The notes beneath the pieces were generated by a model. The model saw only the letters and a program-made list of their open reading frames with translations. It was not told the DNA's origin and searched no databases. Source: Comamonadaceae bacterium (GTDB lineage Bacteria; Pseudomonadota; Gammaproteobacteria; Burkholderiales; Burkholderiaceae_C). Taken from it: DNA of 64,000 nt. Numbering within the stretch: the stretch's first letter is position 1; the number at the start of each line of letters is the position of its first letter. The translations under genes and the position numbers were made by a program. Below are positions 1-6,870 of the stretch, one piece after another. The stretch lies in NCBI GenBank assembly GCA_947373185.1, contig CANBWP010000004.1, forward strand, positions 1 through 64,000, given 5' to 3'.

Positions 1-149
1 AGGCGGCGGCCATTCAGCCGCAACCCGAATTGCACATCCGTTCACATGCCAAAGCCAAGTACGAAGCGGTGGCCTTGGTGATGGCCAGCGCGCAGCGATT
101 GGGCCTGAACAAGTTGGGCATCGTGGGCTCAGAGCAGTTTGTGAATTGA
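1..149 (+). CDS. exbD: ExbD/TolR-type biopolymer transport protein, C-terminal end (partial)
   Basis: Only the last 48 codons lie in the window (reading frame starting at base 3, stop TGA at 147-149). The visible end includes KAKYEAVALVMASAQRLGL and closes with GIVGSEQFVN. This matches the periplasmic C-terminal domain of ExbD/TolR proteins, which pair with ExbB/TolQ in the inner membrane to couple proton flow to TonB- or Tol-dependent transport. The transmembrane segment and its key aspartate are outside the window, so ExbD and TolR cannot be separated. A strong hairpin terminator follows 36 bases after the stop. Confidence 0.8.
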   Translation, partial: AAAIQPQPELHIRSHAKAKYEAVALVMASAQRLGLNKLGIVGSEQFVN

Positions 150-184
150 CTTGAACTTCACATTGACCTCACAGTACCCATAAG

Positions 185-210
185 AAACCGCTCTGATGAG
201 CGGTTTTTTT
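185..210. terminator. Rho-independent terminator after exbD-like gene
   Basis: Nine-base-pair stem AAACCGCTC / GAGCGGTTT with a TGAT loop, followed by a run of T on the plus strand. It ends the exbD-like transcript. It lies just beyond the rpoH stop codon, so on the minus strand the A-run side could also help to terminate rpoH. Confidence 0.85.
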
Positions 211-238
211 GTACTTTCATTTTTTTGGAAAAATGTTT

Positions 239-1183
239 TTAAGCCTCTGCATACTGCGTTAAAGCGGTTTTCATTTTCTTCATGGCCGCCACTTCGATTT
301 GGCGAATGCGCTCGGCGCTCACGCCGAACTCATCGGCCAAGTCGTGCAGCGTCAAGCCACCCGAGCCATCGTCGTTCACTTTGAGCCAACGCTCTTCCAC
401 AATTCTGCGGCTGCGTTCGTCAAGTGATGCCAAGGCCGTGGCAATGCCGTCGCTGGCCAACATGTCGCGCTGATGCGCTTCAATCATGGCGGTGGGTTCG
501 TGCTGTGCATCGGCCAGATAGGCGATGGGGCCATAAGCCACTTCGCCATCGTCGGAAGGCGCCGGATCGAGCAACACATCGCCGCCTGACATGCGCGTCT
601 CCATTTCCATCACTTCTTCGGGTTTGACATTCAGCGTTTGGGCCATGCTGTCAATTTGCGCCGAGGTGAGGGTGTCACGGTGCGTGCCTGTGGCTTCGTC
701 GGCTTCGGCTTTGAGGCCTTGCTTCATGGAGCGCAGGTTGAAAAACAATTTGCGCTGGGCCTTGGTGGTGGCCACCTTGACCATGCGCCAGTTCTTCAAA
801 ATGTATTCGTGAATTTCGGCCTTGATCCAGTGCATGGCGTAGCTCACCAAACGCACGCCCTGGTCAGGGTCGAAACGTTTGACGGCTTTCATCAAACCGA
901 TGTTGCCTTCTTGAATCAGGTCGGCATGGGGCAGGCCGTAGCCCAAGTACTGACGTGCCACAGAGACCACCACGCGCAGGTGCGAGAGCACCAACTTACT
1001 GGCGGCTTCGAGGTCGTTTTCGTTTTTCAATTTGCGGGCAAATGCTTGCTCTTCCTCGGGGGTGAGCATGGGCATGCGGTTGACCGCAGAGATGTACGCA
1101 TCAAGGTGCCCCAAGGAAGGCACGACGGCCCATGGGTTTTTCAGGGTGATGGCCGTGTCGGGGGATCCAGTCAGGTGTGTCAT
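239..1183 (-). CDS. rpoH: Heat-shock sigma factor RpoH (sigma-32)
   Basis: RNA polymerase sigma factor for heat-shock genes, 314 aa from the chosen start. Region 2 (about residues 60-135) contains DLIQEGNIGLMKAVKRFDP and SYAMHWIKAEIHEYILKNW. The RpoH box, which separates sigma-32 from other group sigma factors, reads QRKLFFNLR at about 143-151. A region 4 helix-turn-helix (LTLHDLADEFGVSAERIRQIE) lies near the end. The start at 1183 is preferred over an upstream TTG at 1204 because GGAG sits seven bases before this ATG. A CIRCE operator lies 31 bases upstream, so HrcA repression is likely. The E. coli protein is 284 aa; the extra length is at the N-terminus and between regions 2 and 4. Confidence 0.97.
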   Translation of the reverse strand: MTHLTGSPDTAITLKNPWAVVPSLGHLDAYISAVNRMPMLTPEEEQAFARKLKNENDLEAASKLVLSHLRVVVSVARQYLGYGLPHADLIQEGNIGLMKAVKRFDPDQGVRLVSYAMHWIKAEIHEYILKNWRMVKVATTKAQRKLFFNLRSMKQGLKAEADEATGTHRDTLTSAQIDSMAQTLNVKPEEVMEMETRMSGGDVLLDPAPSDDGEVAYGPIAYLADAQHEPTAMIEAHQRDMLASDGIATALASLDERSRRIVEERWLKVNDDGSGGLTLHDLADEFGVSAERIRQIEVAAMKKMKTALTQYAEA

Positions 1184-1214
1184 TCCAGAACTCCATTTCA
1201 TCAATGGTCGAATT

Positions 1215-1241
1215 TTAGCACTCTCTTTCGAAGAGTGCTAA
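1215..1241. promoter_or_regulatory. CIRCE operator (HrcA binding site) upstream of rpoH
   Basis: Perfect inverted repeat TTAGCACTC, nine-base spacer, GAGTGCTAA, which is the canonical CIRCE sequence bound by the heat-shock repressor HrcA. It lies between the kdgK-type gene and the rpoH start, 31 bases upstream of the rpoH ATG. Reading towards rpoH, a possible -35 TTGATA with a weak -10 TAAGTT at 17-base spacing falls just upstream, so the operator would sit at the start of the transcript, the usual CIRCE arrangement. In established systems CIRCE is found mainly at groESL and dnaK operons. Confidence 0.95.
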
Positions 1242-1272
1242 TTTCATAACTTATTGATTTAATTGATATTTA

Positions 1273-2226
1273 TCAATGCTTTGGGTTTGGAAGCAGGTCC
1301 TGCATGGCCTCAAGGGGAATGAGTGCACCACGGTGTTGAATGACGCGGGCTGCCACGGCGTTGCCAAACTGGGCGGCCACAGACGCTGACTCGCCGCACA
1401 AGCGGCGGCTTAAGTAGCCGGCCGCAAAGGCGTCACCTGCTGCTGTGGTGTCGACCACGTGCGGCACTGCGTGTGTTGCAATGGATTGCCAGTCGGCACT
1501 GTTTGCTGAGCGCACCAGCGTGTCAAGTGCACCGCGCTTGATAACGACTTCGGGCACTTTCAGGGATTGCGCATGGACCAAGGCATCTTCTAAGTTGGCG
1601 CAAGCAAACACAGCGTGGTGGTCGTCCAGAGTGATCATGGCAGTGTGGCAAACGGCAAACGCTTTAAGGTAGGCCGCTTGGGCACGCTGATGGTCAGGCC
1701 AGAGTTTGGGTCTGAAATTGTTGTCAAACACGATGCGGCAGCCACCTTGTCTGGCCAGTGCCAGAAGTGAAAACAAGCGATGTTGCGAGGCATCGTCCAA
1801 GATGGCCAAAGAGATGCCGCTGAAGTAGATGCAGTCAAATCGCGCAGCCTGTTCCTCAAGTGGTGTTGGGGGGGCTTGAAAGTAAGCTCGGGCAGCACTT
1901 TGGTCTCGCCAAAAATGAAAGCTGCGCTCGCCATTCGCATCGGTTTCAATCAGGTACATGCCAGGCAGTCGGCCTTCGATGTGAGCCACTTGATCGAGTT
2001 TGAGTCCAAGCGCCTGCCATTCTTGTTTCAAACGTTGACTCAAGGCGTCGGTGCCCAAACCGGTGGCATAGCTGACTTCAATGGCTTCATGCGAAGCGCA
2101 TCTGCGCAAGTACACAGAGGTGTTGAAAGTATCGCCACCATAGGACAACACAGCGGCGCCAAAGCCATTGGCTTGAACTTCAAGCATGCACTCGCCCATG
2201 GCGACAAATTGAAGGGGCCGTTTCAA
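1273..2226 (-). CDS. kdgK: 2-dehydro-3-deoxygluconokinase-type PfkB sugar kinase
   Basis: PfkB/ribokinase-family kinase of 317 aa, expected to phosphorylate 2-keto-3-deoxygluconate or a related keto-deoxy acid with ATP in the cytoplasm. The N-terminus VAMGECMLEV matches the substrate-binding strand of KDG kinases, GGDTFNTSVYLRR follows, and the C-terminal PfkB signature DTTAAGDAFAAGYL (about 259-272) carries the catalytic aspartate. The start is TTG, supported by AGGAAG six bases upstream; the next in-frame ATG would delete the first beta strand. It lies 45 bases downstream of the uronate dehydrogenase-like gene, probably in one operon. The exact substrate is inferred. Confidence 0.82.
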   Translation of the reverse strand: MKRPLQFVAMGECMLEVQANGFGAAVLSYGGDTFNTSVYLRRCASHEAIEVSYATGLGTDALSQRLKQEWQALGLKLDQVAHIEGRLPGMYLIETDANGERSFHFWRDQSAARAYFQAPPTPLEEQAARFDCIYFSGISLAILDDASQHRLFSLLALARQGGCRIVFDNNFRPKLWPDHQRAQAAYLKAFAVCHTAMITLDDHHAVFACANLEDALVHAQSLKVPEVVIKRGALDTLVRSANSADWQSIATHAVPHVVDTTAAGDAFAAGYLSRRLCGESASVAAQFGNAVAARVIQHRGALIPLEAMQDLLPNPKH

Positions 2227-2271
2227 AACTCGCTTCCTTTCCCATGCAGCGAAGAATTGGACATCAACGCC

Positions 2272-3093
2272 TTAACCGTGGGGCGCCACTTTGACAAAGC
2301 CGCCCCCTTGGTAAATGGCTGCATTGTCTTGTAAGTCGATGTGGGATTGTTTGGCTTCCACTTCGGCACGGAAAACATCCGACGAGTCTTGTGGGCGATA
2401 ACCGATGTGTTTGGCATGGGTGTTGTCCCACCAAGAGGTTTGGTTGTCTGACATGCCAAAGATGATGGTGTGGCCTACGATGGGGGCTGTCAGGGCTGAG
2501 ACCACCAAACGTTCTAAGTCATCCAGGCTGATCCAGGTGGCCAACATGCGTCTGTCCTTGGGGGCGGGCAGGGCAGAGCCAATGCGAACGCTGACGGTTT
2601 CGATGCCCCAGCGTGCCCAGTACATTTCGGCCAGGTCTTCGCCAAAGGCTTTGGACACGCCATAAAAGCCATCGGGTTTGGGAGGCATTTTGGTGTCAAT
2701 CACTTGATCTTGGCGGTAAAAGCCTGTGACATGGTTGGAGCTGGCAAACACAATGCGCTTGGTGCCTTGCAGACGTGCGGCTTCATACAAATTGACCATG
2801 CCCACGATGTTGCTGGCCAAGATGGGCTCCCAAGCTTGCTCTGTGGAGATGCCGCCTAAATGAACCACCGCATCGACTTGCTTGAGCAAGTTTTGCATGT
2901 CGGCGGCGTTGGCCAAATCGGTGGGCATCAGTTCTTCGCCCGCTTGTGCTTGGCCAAGGTCTTGTTGGTCACTCACGCGCAGCACTCGGCAATAGGGCTT
3001 GAGGCGCTTGCGCAATTCAGTGCCAAGCTGGCCAGCGGCCCCAGTGAGCAGCAAGCGTGGAAACGTCAAAGGGGTGGCATGGGATTTCAGCAT
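2272..3093 (-). CDS. udh: Uronate dehydrogenase-like NAD-dependent epimerase/dehydratase family protein
   Basis: Extended SDR of 273 aa. The N-terminal nucleotide-binding motif is TGAAGQLG, and the catalytic Tyr-Lys pair is YGVSK, preceded by the Ser region FASSNHVTGFY. The run HLGGISTE, EILASNIVG-like segment and SSNHVTGFY strongly resemble NAD-dependent uronate dehydrogenases (EC 1.1.1.203), which oxidise galacturonate or glucuronate to the aldaro-lactone. It is followed by a KDG-type kinase, so a role in hexuronate or related sugar-acid catabolism is likely. The substrate has not been shown. Confidence 0.75.
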   Translation of the reverse strand: MLKSHATPLTFPRLLLTGAAGQLGTELRKRLKPYCRVLRVSDQQDLGQAQAGEELMPTDLANAADMQNLLKQVDAVVHLGGISTEQAWEPILASNIVGMVNLYEAARLQGTKRIVFASSNHVTGFYRQDQVIDTKMPPKPDGFYGVSKAFGEDLAEMYWARWGIETVSVRIGSALPAPKDRRMLATWISLDDLERLVVSALTAPIVGHTIIFGMSDNQTSWWDNTHAKHIGYRPQDSSDVFRAEVEAKQSHIDLQDNAAIYQGGGFVKVAPHG

Positions 3094-3148
3094 GGGTGTT
3101 TGAGCAGGCGTGTTTCAGGCAATGACCATGCTGAAAGCGTCTAAAGCA

Positions 3149-3973
3149 TTAAGCACTGCGACCCACCAGGCTGTAGGCGCTCGTATTGTTTTGAAGCCAT
3201 TGCTGAGACAGCGTGTCGTCTTGCTGAACAGGATGGAAGCGGCTGCTCTTGTAAGCCTTCCAATGTCCGATGTTGCTTCGGAGCAAGCCCTGCTGAGAAA
3301 AAAGGAGCTGGTAGCCACTGCGCCAGGTACTGCGTTTGAACAAGCTGCCATCGCGCCAGAGATTGTGCAGGGTTTGCAGCATCACATCGGTGAGGAAAGT
3401 GACGGTGACGTAGTGAAAAATGCGAATGCGCCATGCTTCATTGCCGCCCAGGGCTTTGTAGACATCAAAGGCGGTGCAGCGGTGCTCTGCTTCTTCGGCG
3501 GCATGCCATTGCCACATCGTTTTGAGGCGGGGTTCGGTGTTGTCAAAGATTTCAGGATGACTTAAAAGCCAATCGGCAAATATATCTGTGAAGTGTTCCG
3601 TGGCCGCGGTGGCGGCCAATTGTTGGCGCACGTTTTGGTGGGCATTGGCTTTGATGCGATTGGCTGAACGCAGCGCAATGTTGTTCACAAAACCTTGGGT
3701 CTCTAAGTGGCCATTGAACAAAGCATGAATGCGTCGGTGTGTTGCTTCCTGGCCAATGAAGCCTTGTACTTCGGCTGCAAATTTTTCGCGTGTGGCTTCG
3801 TCCATTTGCTTCGCGCCCTCGCGCACAGAGTCAATGAAGAACTGCTCGCCCACGGGAAAGCTCATCGACAAAGCATTGAAAAATGCCGATTTGAAGGCGT
3901 CTCCGCCACACCAGCGGGTGTCAAAGGGCGTGGTCAGGTCGACCAGAAGTTTGCGAACAGCGAGATTAGACAT
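3149..3973 (-). CDS. Predicted metal-dependent hydrolase, PF10118 family
   Basis: Protein of 274 aa matching the PF10118 family of predicted metal-dependent hydrolases, which look like helical di-metal proteins. Candidate metal ligands are seen in GQEATHRRIH (about 90-99), TEHFTDIFADWL (about 142) and HAAEEAEHRCTAFD (about 174), a spacing typical of ferritin-like di-iron folds. No signal peptide is apparent. It follows the dehalogenase-like hydrolase by 28 bases on the same strand and so may end the catabolic operon. Its reaction is unknown; members often accompany hydrophobic-compound or lipid catabolic genes. Confidence 0.72.
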   Translation of the reverse strand: MSNLAVRKLLVDLTTPFDTRWCGGDAFKSAFFNALSMSFPVGEQFFIDSVREGAKQMDEATREKFAAEVQGFIGQEATHRRIHALFNGHLETQGFVNNIALRSANRIKANAHQNVRQQLAATAATEHFTDIFADWLLSHPEIFDNTEPRLKTMWQWHAAEEAEHRCTAFDVYKALGGNEAWRIRIFHYVTVTFLTDVMLQTLHNLWRDGSLFKRSTWRSGYQLLFSQQGLLRSNIGHWKAYKSSRFHPVQQDDTLSQQWLQNNTSAYSLVGRSA

Positions 3974-4001
3974 GCAGAAATCCTCAGGACAAGTTCAGAT
4001 T

Positions 4002-4925
4002 TTAGGAAGTTTGAGGATTGGCGTGGATGAACTGAATCAAAGCCCGTGCAACTTCCTCCCCTTTGTCCTCTTGAATGAAGTGCCCAGCCTCCCTGATTTG
4101 CGTGTGATTTTGACCTGCTGCGCCTGGTACTTTGTGCTGCCATGCCACTTGGCCGCCCTTGGTGACGGGGTCACGGGTGCTGAACAAGGTGATGAAGGGC
4201 TTTTGCCAGGCCTTGAACAGTTCCCATGCGCGCTCGTTGGCGGGCCGTGCGGGGTTGCTTGGGTCAATGGGGACCAGGGTGGGAAACACCCGTGCGCCCA
4301 CTTTGTAGTGACGGTTTGGATAAGGCGCATCGTAGGCCGCGACTGCGGCATCGTCCAAGCCTTGCGCACAGCCGGTGCGAACAATTTTGCCAATTGGAAA
4401 CCAAGGGCTGTACATGGCAAAGGCACGCCAAATGTGAAAGGCGCGCGGTATTTTTTCCTTGCCTGTGGGCAAGCCGCCATTGCTCAGGGCAATGCGTGCA
4501 AAGCGATCGGGCATTTCGGCCACCATGCGCAAACCAATGAGCGAGCCCCAGTCTTGGCAGAACAGGGTGATGTTGTGAACGTTTTGCGATTCGAGCCACG
4601 CACTCATCCATTGCACATGGTGCTCGTAGGTGTAGTCGGCAGCTCGGGTTGGCTTGTCGGTTCTGCCAAAACCTACTTGGTCGGGCACCAGCACCCGAAA
4701 GCCTGCACCGGCCAAGATGGGAATCATTTTGCGATAAAGAAAAGACCAGGCGGGCTCGCCGTGCATGAGCAAGACCACAGGGCCGTCTTTGGGGCCTTCA
4801 TCAATGTGGGCCACACGCAGGCCGCCAATCTCCGTGTAGTGTGGCGTGTAGGGAAAGTCGGGCAAATTGGCAAACCGTTCTTCGGGTGTGCGAAGGACAT
4901 CTTGGATGTGAGGTAAGGGGCGCAT
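4002..4925 (-). CDS. Haloalkane dehalogenase-like alpha/beta hydrolase
   Basis: Alpha/beta hydrolase of 307 aa close in layout to DhlA/DhmA-type haloalkane dehalogenases. The oxyanion motif HGEPAWSFLYR is at 55-65. The nucleophile is an aspartate in the elbow CQDWGS (D125), followed by Trp126, which in true dehalogenases helps to bind halide. The candidate acid is D252 (STRDPVT) and the base H282 (EAGHF). The aspartate nucleophile excludes ordinary Ser-esterases. A second halide-binding residue in the cap cannot be assigned by eye, so it could also be an epoxide hydrolase-like enzyme. It lies in the sulfatase-linked catabolic region; its upstream gap carries a short pentanucleotide repeat. 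Confidence 0.78.
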   Translation of the reverse strand: MRPLPHIQDVLRTPEERFANLPDFPYTPHYTEIGGLRVAHIDEGPKDGPVVLLMHGEPAWSFLYRKMIPILAGAGFRVLVPDQVGFGRTDKPTRAADYTYEHHVQWMSAWLESQNVHNITLFCQDWGSLIGLRMVAEMPDRFARIALSNGGLPTGKEKIPRAFHIWRAFAMYSPWFPIGKIVRTGCAQGLDDAAVAAYDAPYPNRHYKVGARVFPTLVPIDPSNPARPANERAWELFKAWQKPFITLFSTRDPVTKGGQVAWQHKVPGAAGQNHTQIREAGHFIQEDKGEEVARALIQFIHANPQTS

Positions 4926-4950
4926 GGTGGATCACTGACCTTGTTCAATG

Positions 4951-4975
4951 AGTGAAGTGAAGTGAAGTGAATTGA
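4951..4975. repeat. Short tandem repeat (AGTGA)4 with a degenerate fifth copy
   Basis: Four exact copies of AGTGA (4951-4970) followed by ATTGA. It lies between the MBL hydrolase stop and the dehalogenase-like start, about 26-50 bases upstream of that start. Copy-number change here could alter the distance between promoter or leader elements, but that is only a possibility. Confidence 0.8.
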
Positions 4976-5000
4976 AGTTCATTTCAGGGTGAATCGGGCA

Positions 5001-6074
5001 TCAAAACCGATGGCTTTTCAGAATGACTTTTTGTCCCGCTGGCAAACTCAGCACATCGCCATCTTGGGCCACTTGAAGGGTGCCCTTGAAAACATCAGAG
5101 GTGCCTTTCAAAAAGACATCGACCAAGCCCGGCAGGGGCAATGGCGGTGCAATGTGATGAAGCAGCAAATAGGGCACCTGTGCTTGCTGGGCAATTTCTG
5201 CGGCTTGCACAGGAGAGGTGTGGTAGTTGGTGATGTCTTTCATGAGCTGCGCCAGCTTGTGGCGCTGTGCCGCTTGAGCCCCTGCTTGCAACAACTTCAT
5301 CAATTCCATGGACATCGCTTCGTGAACCAATACGTCAGCCCCGCGTGCCTCACGCTGAACGTGTGCAGAAGGTGTGGTGTCACCGCTGATGACCACGCTG
5401 CGGTCTTTGTAAATGATTTTGTAGCCCACCGCAGGATGAATGGGGGCATGCGACACGCTGAAGGCCAAGATCTGGGTGTCGGCATTTTGAAATACCAAGG
5501 TGGCTTTGTCATCTTGTAACGCAAACGTTTTGGCAAGCGCGCCAAAGCCACTGCCAGGCAGCACGGTATCGCCATGGTGGGTAACGCGGTAGCCGCGGTC
5601 TAGGCTGTAGGCTTGCATGAAACCATTGACCACCGTTTGCACGCCTTCAGGGCCATGCACAGGGACGGGCTGAGCGTTGCTGTTGGACACCCAACGCTGC
5701 AACAGCAATTCACCCAAGCCATCAATGTGGTCGGAGTGAAAGTGTGTCAGAAAAATACCATCGATCAAGCCGGCGTTGAAACCCATCTTGTTGATGTTGC
5801 GCGCGCTGGTGTTGCCCGTGTCAAACACAAACAGCTGCTGACCCGCAATGACCAGGGTGCAAGGCCCGCCACGCTGCTCGTCGGGCATGGGAGAGCCTGC
5901 GCCGCACACTGCAATGTGCAAGCCGTCAGGCAAGTCCTTGAGTGGATGGCTGCTCATGCGCTGAACAATCACACGCTGGGCGGCCCAAAGGCTCAGGGGC
6001 GCTCTGAACACATAGGCGGTACTCGCCACCAAGAGGATGAATAAAAATGTCCACGTCAGTTTGCGGTTACGCAT
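5001..6074 (-). CDS. MBL-fold metallo-hydrolase (RNase Z-like), membrane-anchored or exported
   Basis: Metallo-beta-lactamase-fold hydrolase of 357 aa. An N-terminal hydrophobic segment (WTFLFILLVASTAYVF, about 8-23) should anchor or export it, so the active site would be periplasmic. The zinc motif THFHSDHIDG is followed by VISGDTTPS (bridging aspartate) and LLLHHIAPP (C-terminal histidine), the order found in RNase Z-like and some MBL arylsulfatases. The start at 6074 is chosen because GGGAG lies seven bases upstream and it begins two bases after the preceding SDR stop. An exported location argues against a tRNA-processing role. Substrate unknown. Confidence 0.75.
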   Translation of the reverse strand: MRNRKLTWTFLFILLVASTAYVFRAPLSLWAAQRVIVQRMSSHPLKDLPDGLHIAVCGAGSPMPDEQRGGPCTLVIAGQQLFVFDTGNTSARNINKMGFNAGLIDGIFLTHFHSDHIDGLGELLLQRWVSNSNAQPVPVHGPEGVQTVVNGFMQAYSLDRGYRVTHHGDTVLPGSGFGALAKTFALQDDKATLVFQNADTQILAFSVSHAPIHPAVGYKIIYKDRSVVISGDTTPSAHVQREARGADVLVHEAMSMELMKLLQAGAQAAQRHKLAQLMKDITNYHTSPVQAAEIAQQAQVPYLLLHHIAPPLPLPGLVDVFLKGTSDVFKGTLQVAQDGDVLSLPAGQKVILKSHRF

Positions 6075-6076
6075 GT

Positions 6077-6868
6077 TCAAACTCCCAAAATTCTGGCCAA
6101 GCGCACACCCCAGCCTTGCACCCACGGTGCGACATAGCGCAGCTTGGGGCGCTCTGCTTCAGCGGCCTTGACGATTTGCTTGACGATGCTTGCGGTGCTT
6201 CGGGCCTCCAAAAATTTGAAGGTGGCCTTTTCTTGCCGCTTCATTTTTTCGGCTTGGTGGGCAAAGTAGGACGACGGCCCCATCCATGCGTATTTGCTGT
6301 CGCTCATGCTTTGGTTGAATCCCGTGTGAATGGCGCCAGGCTCAATGAGGGCAATGTGAATGTTCTTTTTGAGTTGGTCCATTTCTGCCCGCAGACCTGC
6401 GCCAGCGGCCGACAGGGCAAACTTGCTCATGCTGTAGGGCATCAGAAAGGGCATGGGAATTCTGCCTGCAATGGAACTGACCAACAAAACAGTGCCTTTT
6501 TCGCGCGCAATCATGCCGCGCAATGCCACCTGCGTGAGGGCCAAGGTGCTGAAGAGATTGACTTCAAAGATGTGGCGCACACGCTGCATGTCGACCTCTG
6601 CCAAAGAGCCTGACTCGCCCACGCCCGCGTTGTTGATCAACACATCGATGGCAAAGGGCACGATGCGTTGACGATCAATGTCCGAAGTGATGTCGAGTTT
6701 GAAGACTTCCAAGGGGATGCCTTGCGCACCTGCAAGCAGTTGCAACGCATCGGCCTGGGCTTGAGTTTGGGTGGTGGCCAACACGTGGTGGCCGCGCTGG
6801 GCCAACGCAAAGGCGCTGTCTTTGCCAATGCCTGTGCCCGCGCCGGTGATCAAAATGGTTTTGCGCAT
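6077..6868 (-). CDS. Short-chain dehydrogenase/reductase (SDR)
   Basis: Classical SDR of 263 aa. The cofactor motif TGAGTGIGKDSA is at about 8-19, NNAG follows near 80, and the catalytic Ser ... YSMSK is near 147-151. The start at 6868 is chosen because the fold begins at ILITGAGTG and the preceding propeller gene stops at 6871, giving tight coupling. Probably oxidises or reduces an alcohol/ketone intermediate in the surrounding pathway; the substrate cannot be read from sequence. Confidence 0.82.
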   Translation of the reverse strand: MRKTILITGAGTGIGKDSAFALAQRGHHVLATTQTQAQADALQLLAGAQGIPLEVFKLDITSDIDRQRIVPFAIDVLINNAGVGESGSLAEVDMQRVRHIFEVNLFSTLALTQVALRGMIAREKGTVLLVSSIAGRIPMPFLMPYSMSKFALSAAGAGLRAEMDQLKKNIHIALIEPGAIHTGFNQSMSDSKYAWMGPSSYFAHQAEKMKRQEKATFKFLEARSTASIVKQIVKAAEAERPKLRYVAPWVQGWGVRLARILGV

Positions 6869-6870
6869 GC

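Noticed and set aside
1262-1277. Palindrome ATTGATA-TT-TATCAAT at the end of the kinase gene
   Set aside because: AT-only weak stem without a T-run; it overlaps the stop codon and the probable rpoH -35 region, so neither a terminator nor an operator can be claimed.
3729-4916. Long open frame antisense to the dehalogenase-like and PF10118 genes
   Set aside because: It spans two convincing minus-strand genes and the gap between them, which no real gene would do here.
4951-4975. Possible CRISPR-like repeat
   Set aside because: The unit is five bases with no spacers, so it is a simple tandem repeat.
5001-6074. Assignment of the MBL protein as tRNase Z
   Set aside because: Zinc motifs fit, but an N-terminal membrane segment implies export, which does not suit tRNA processing.
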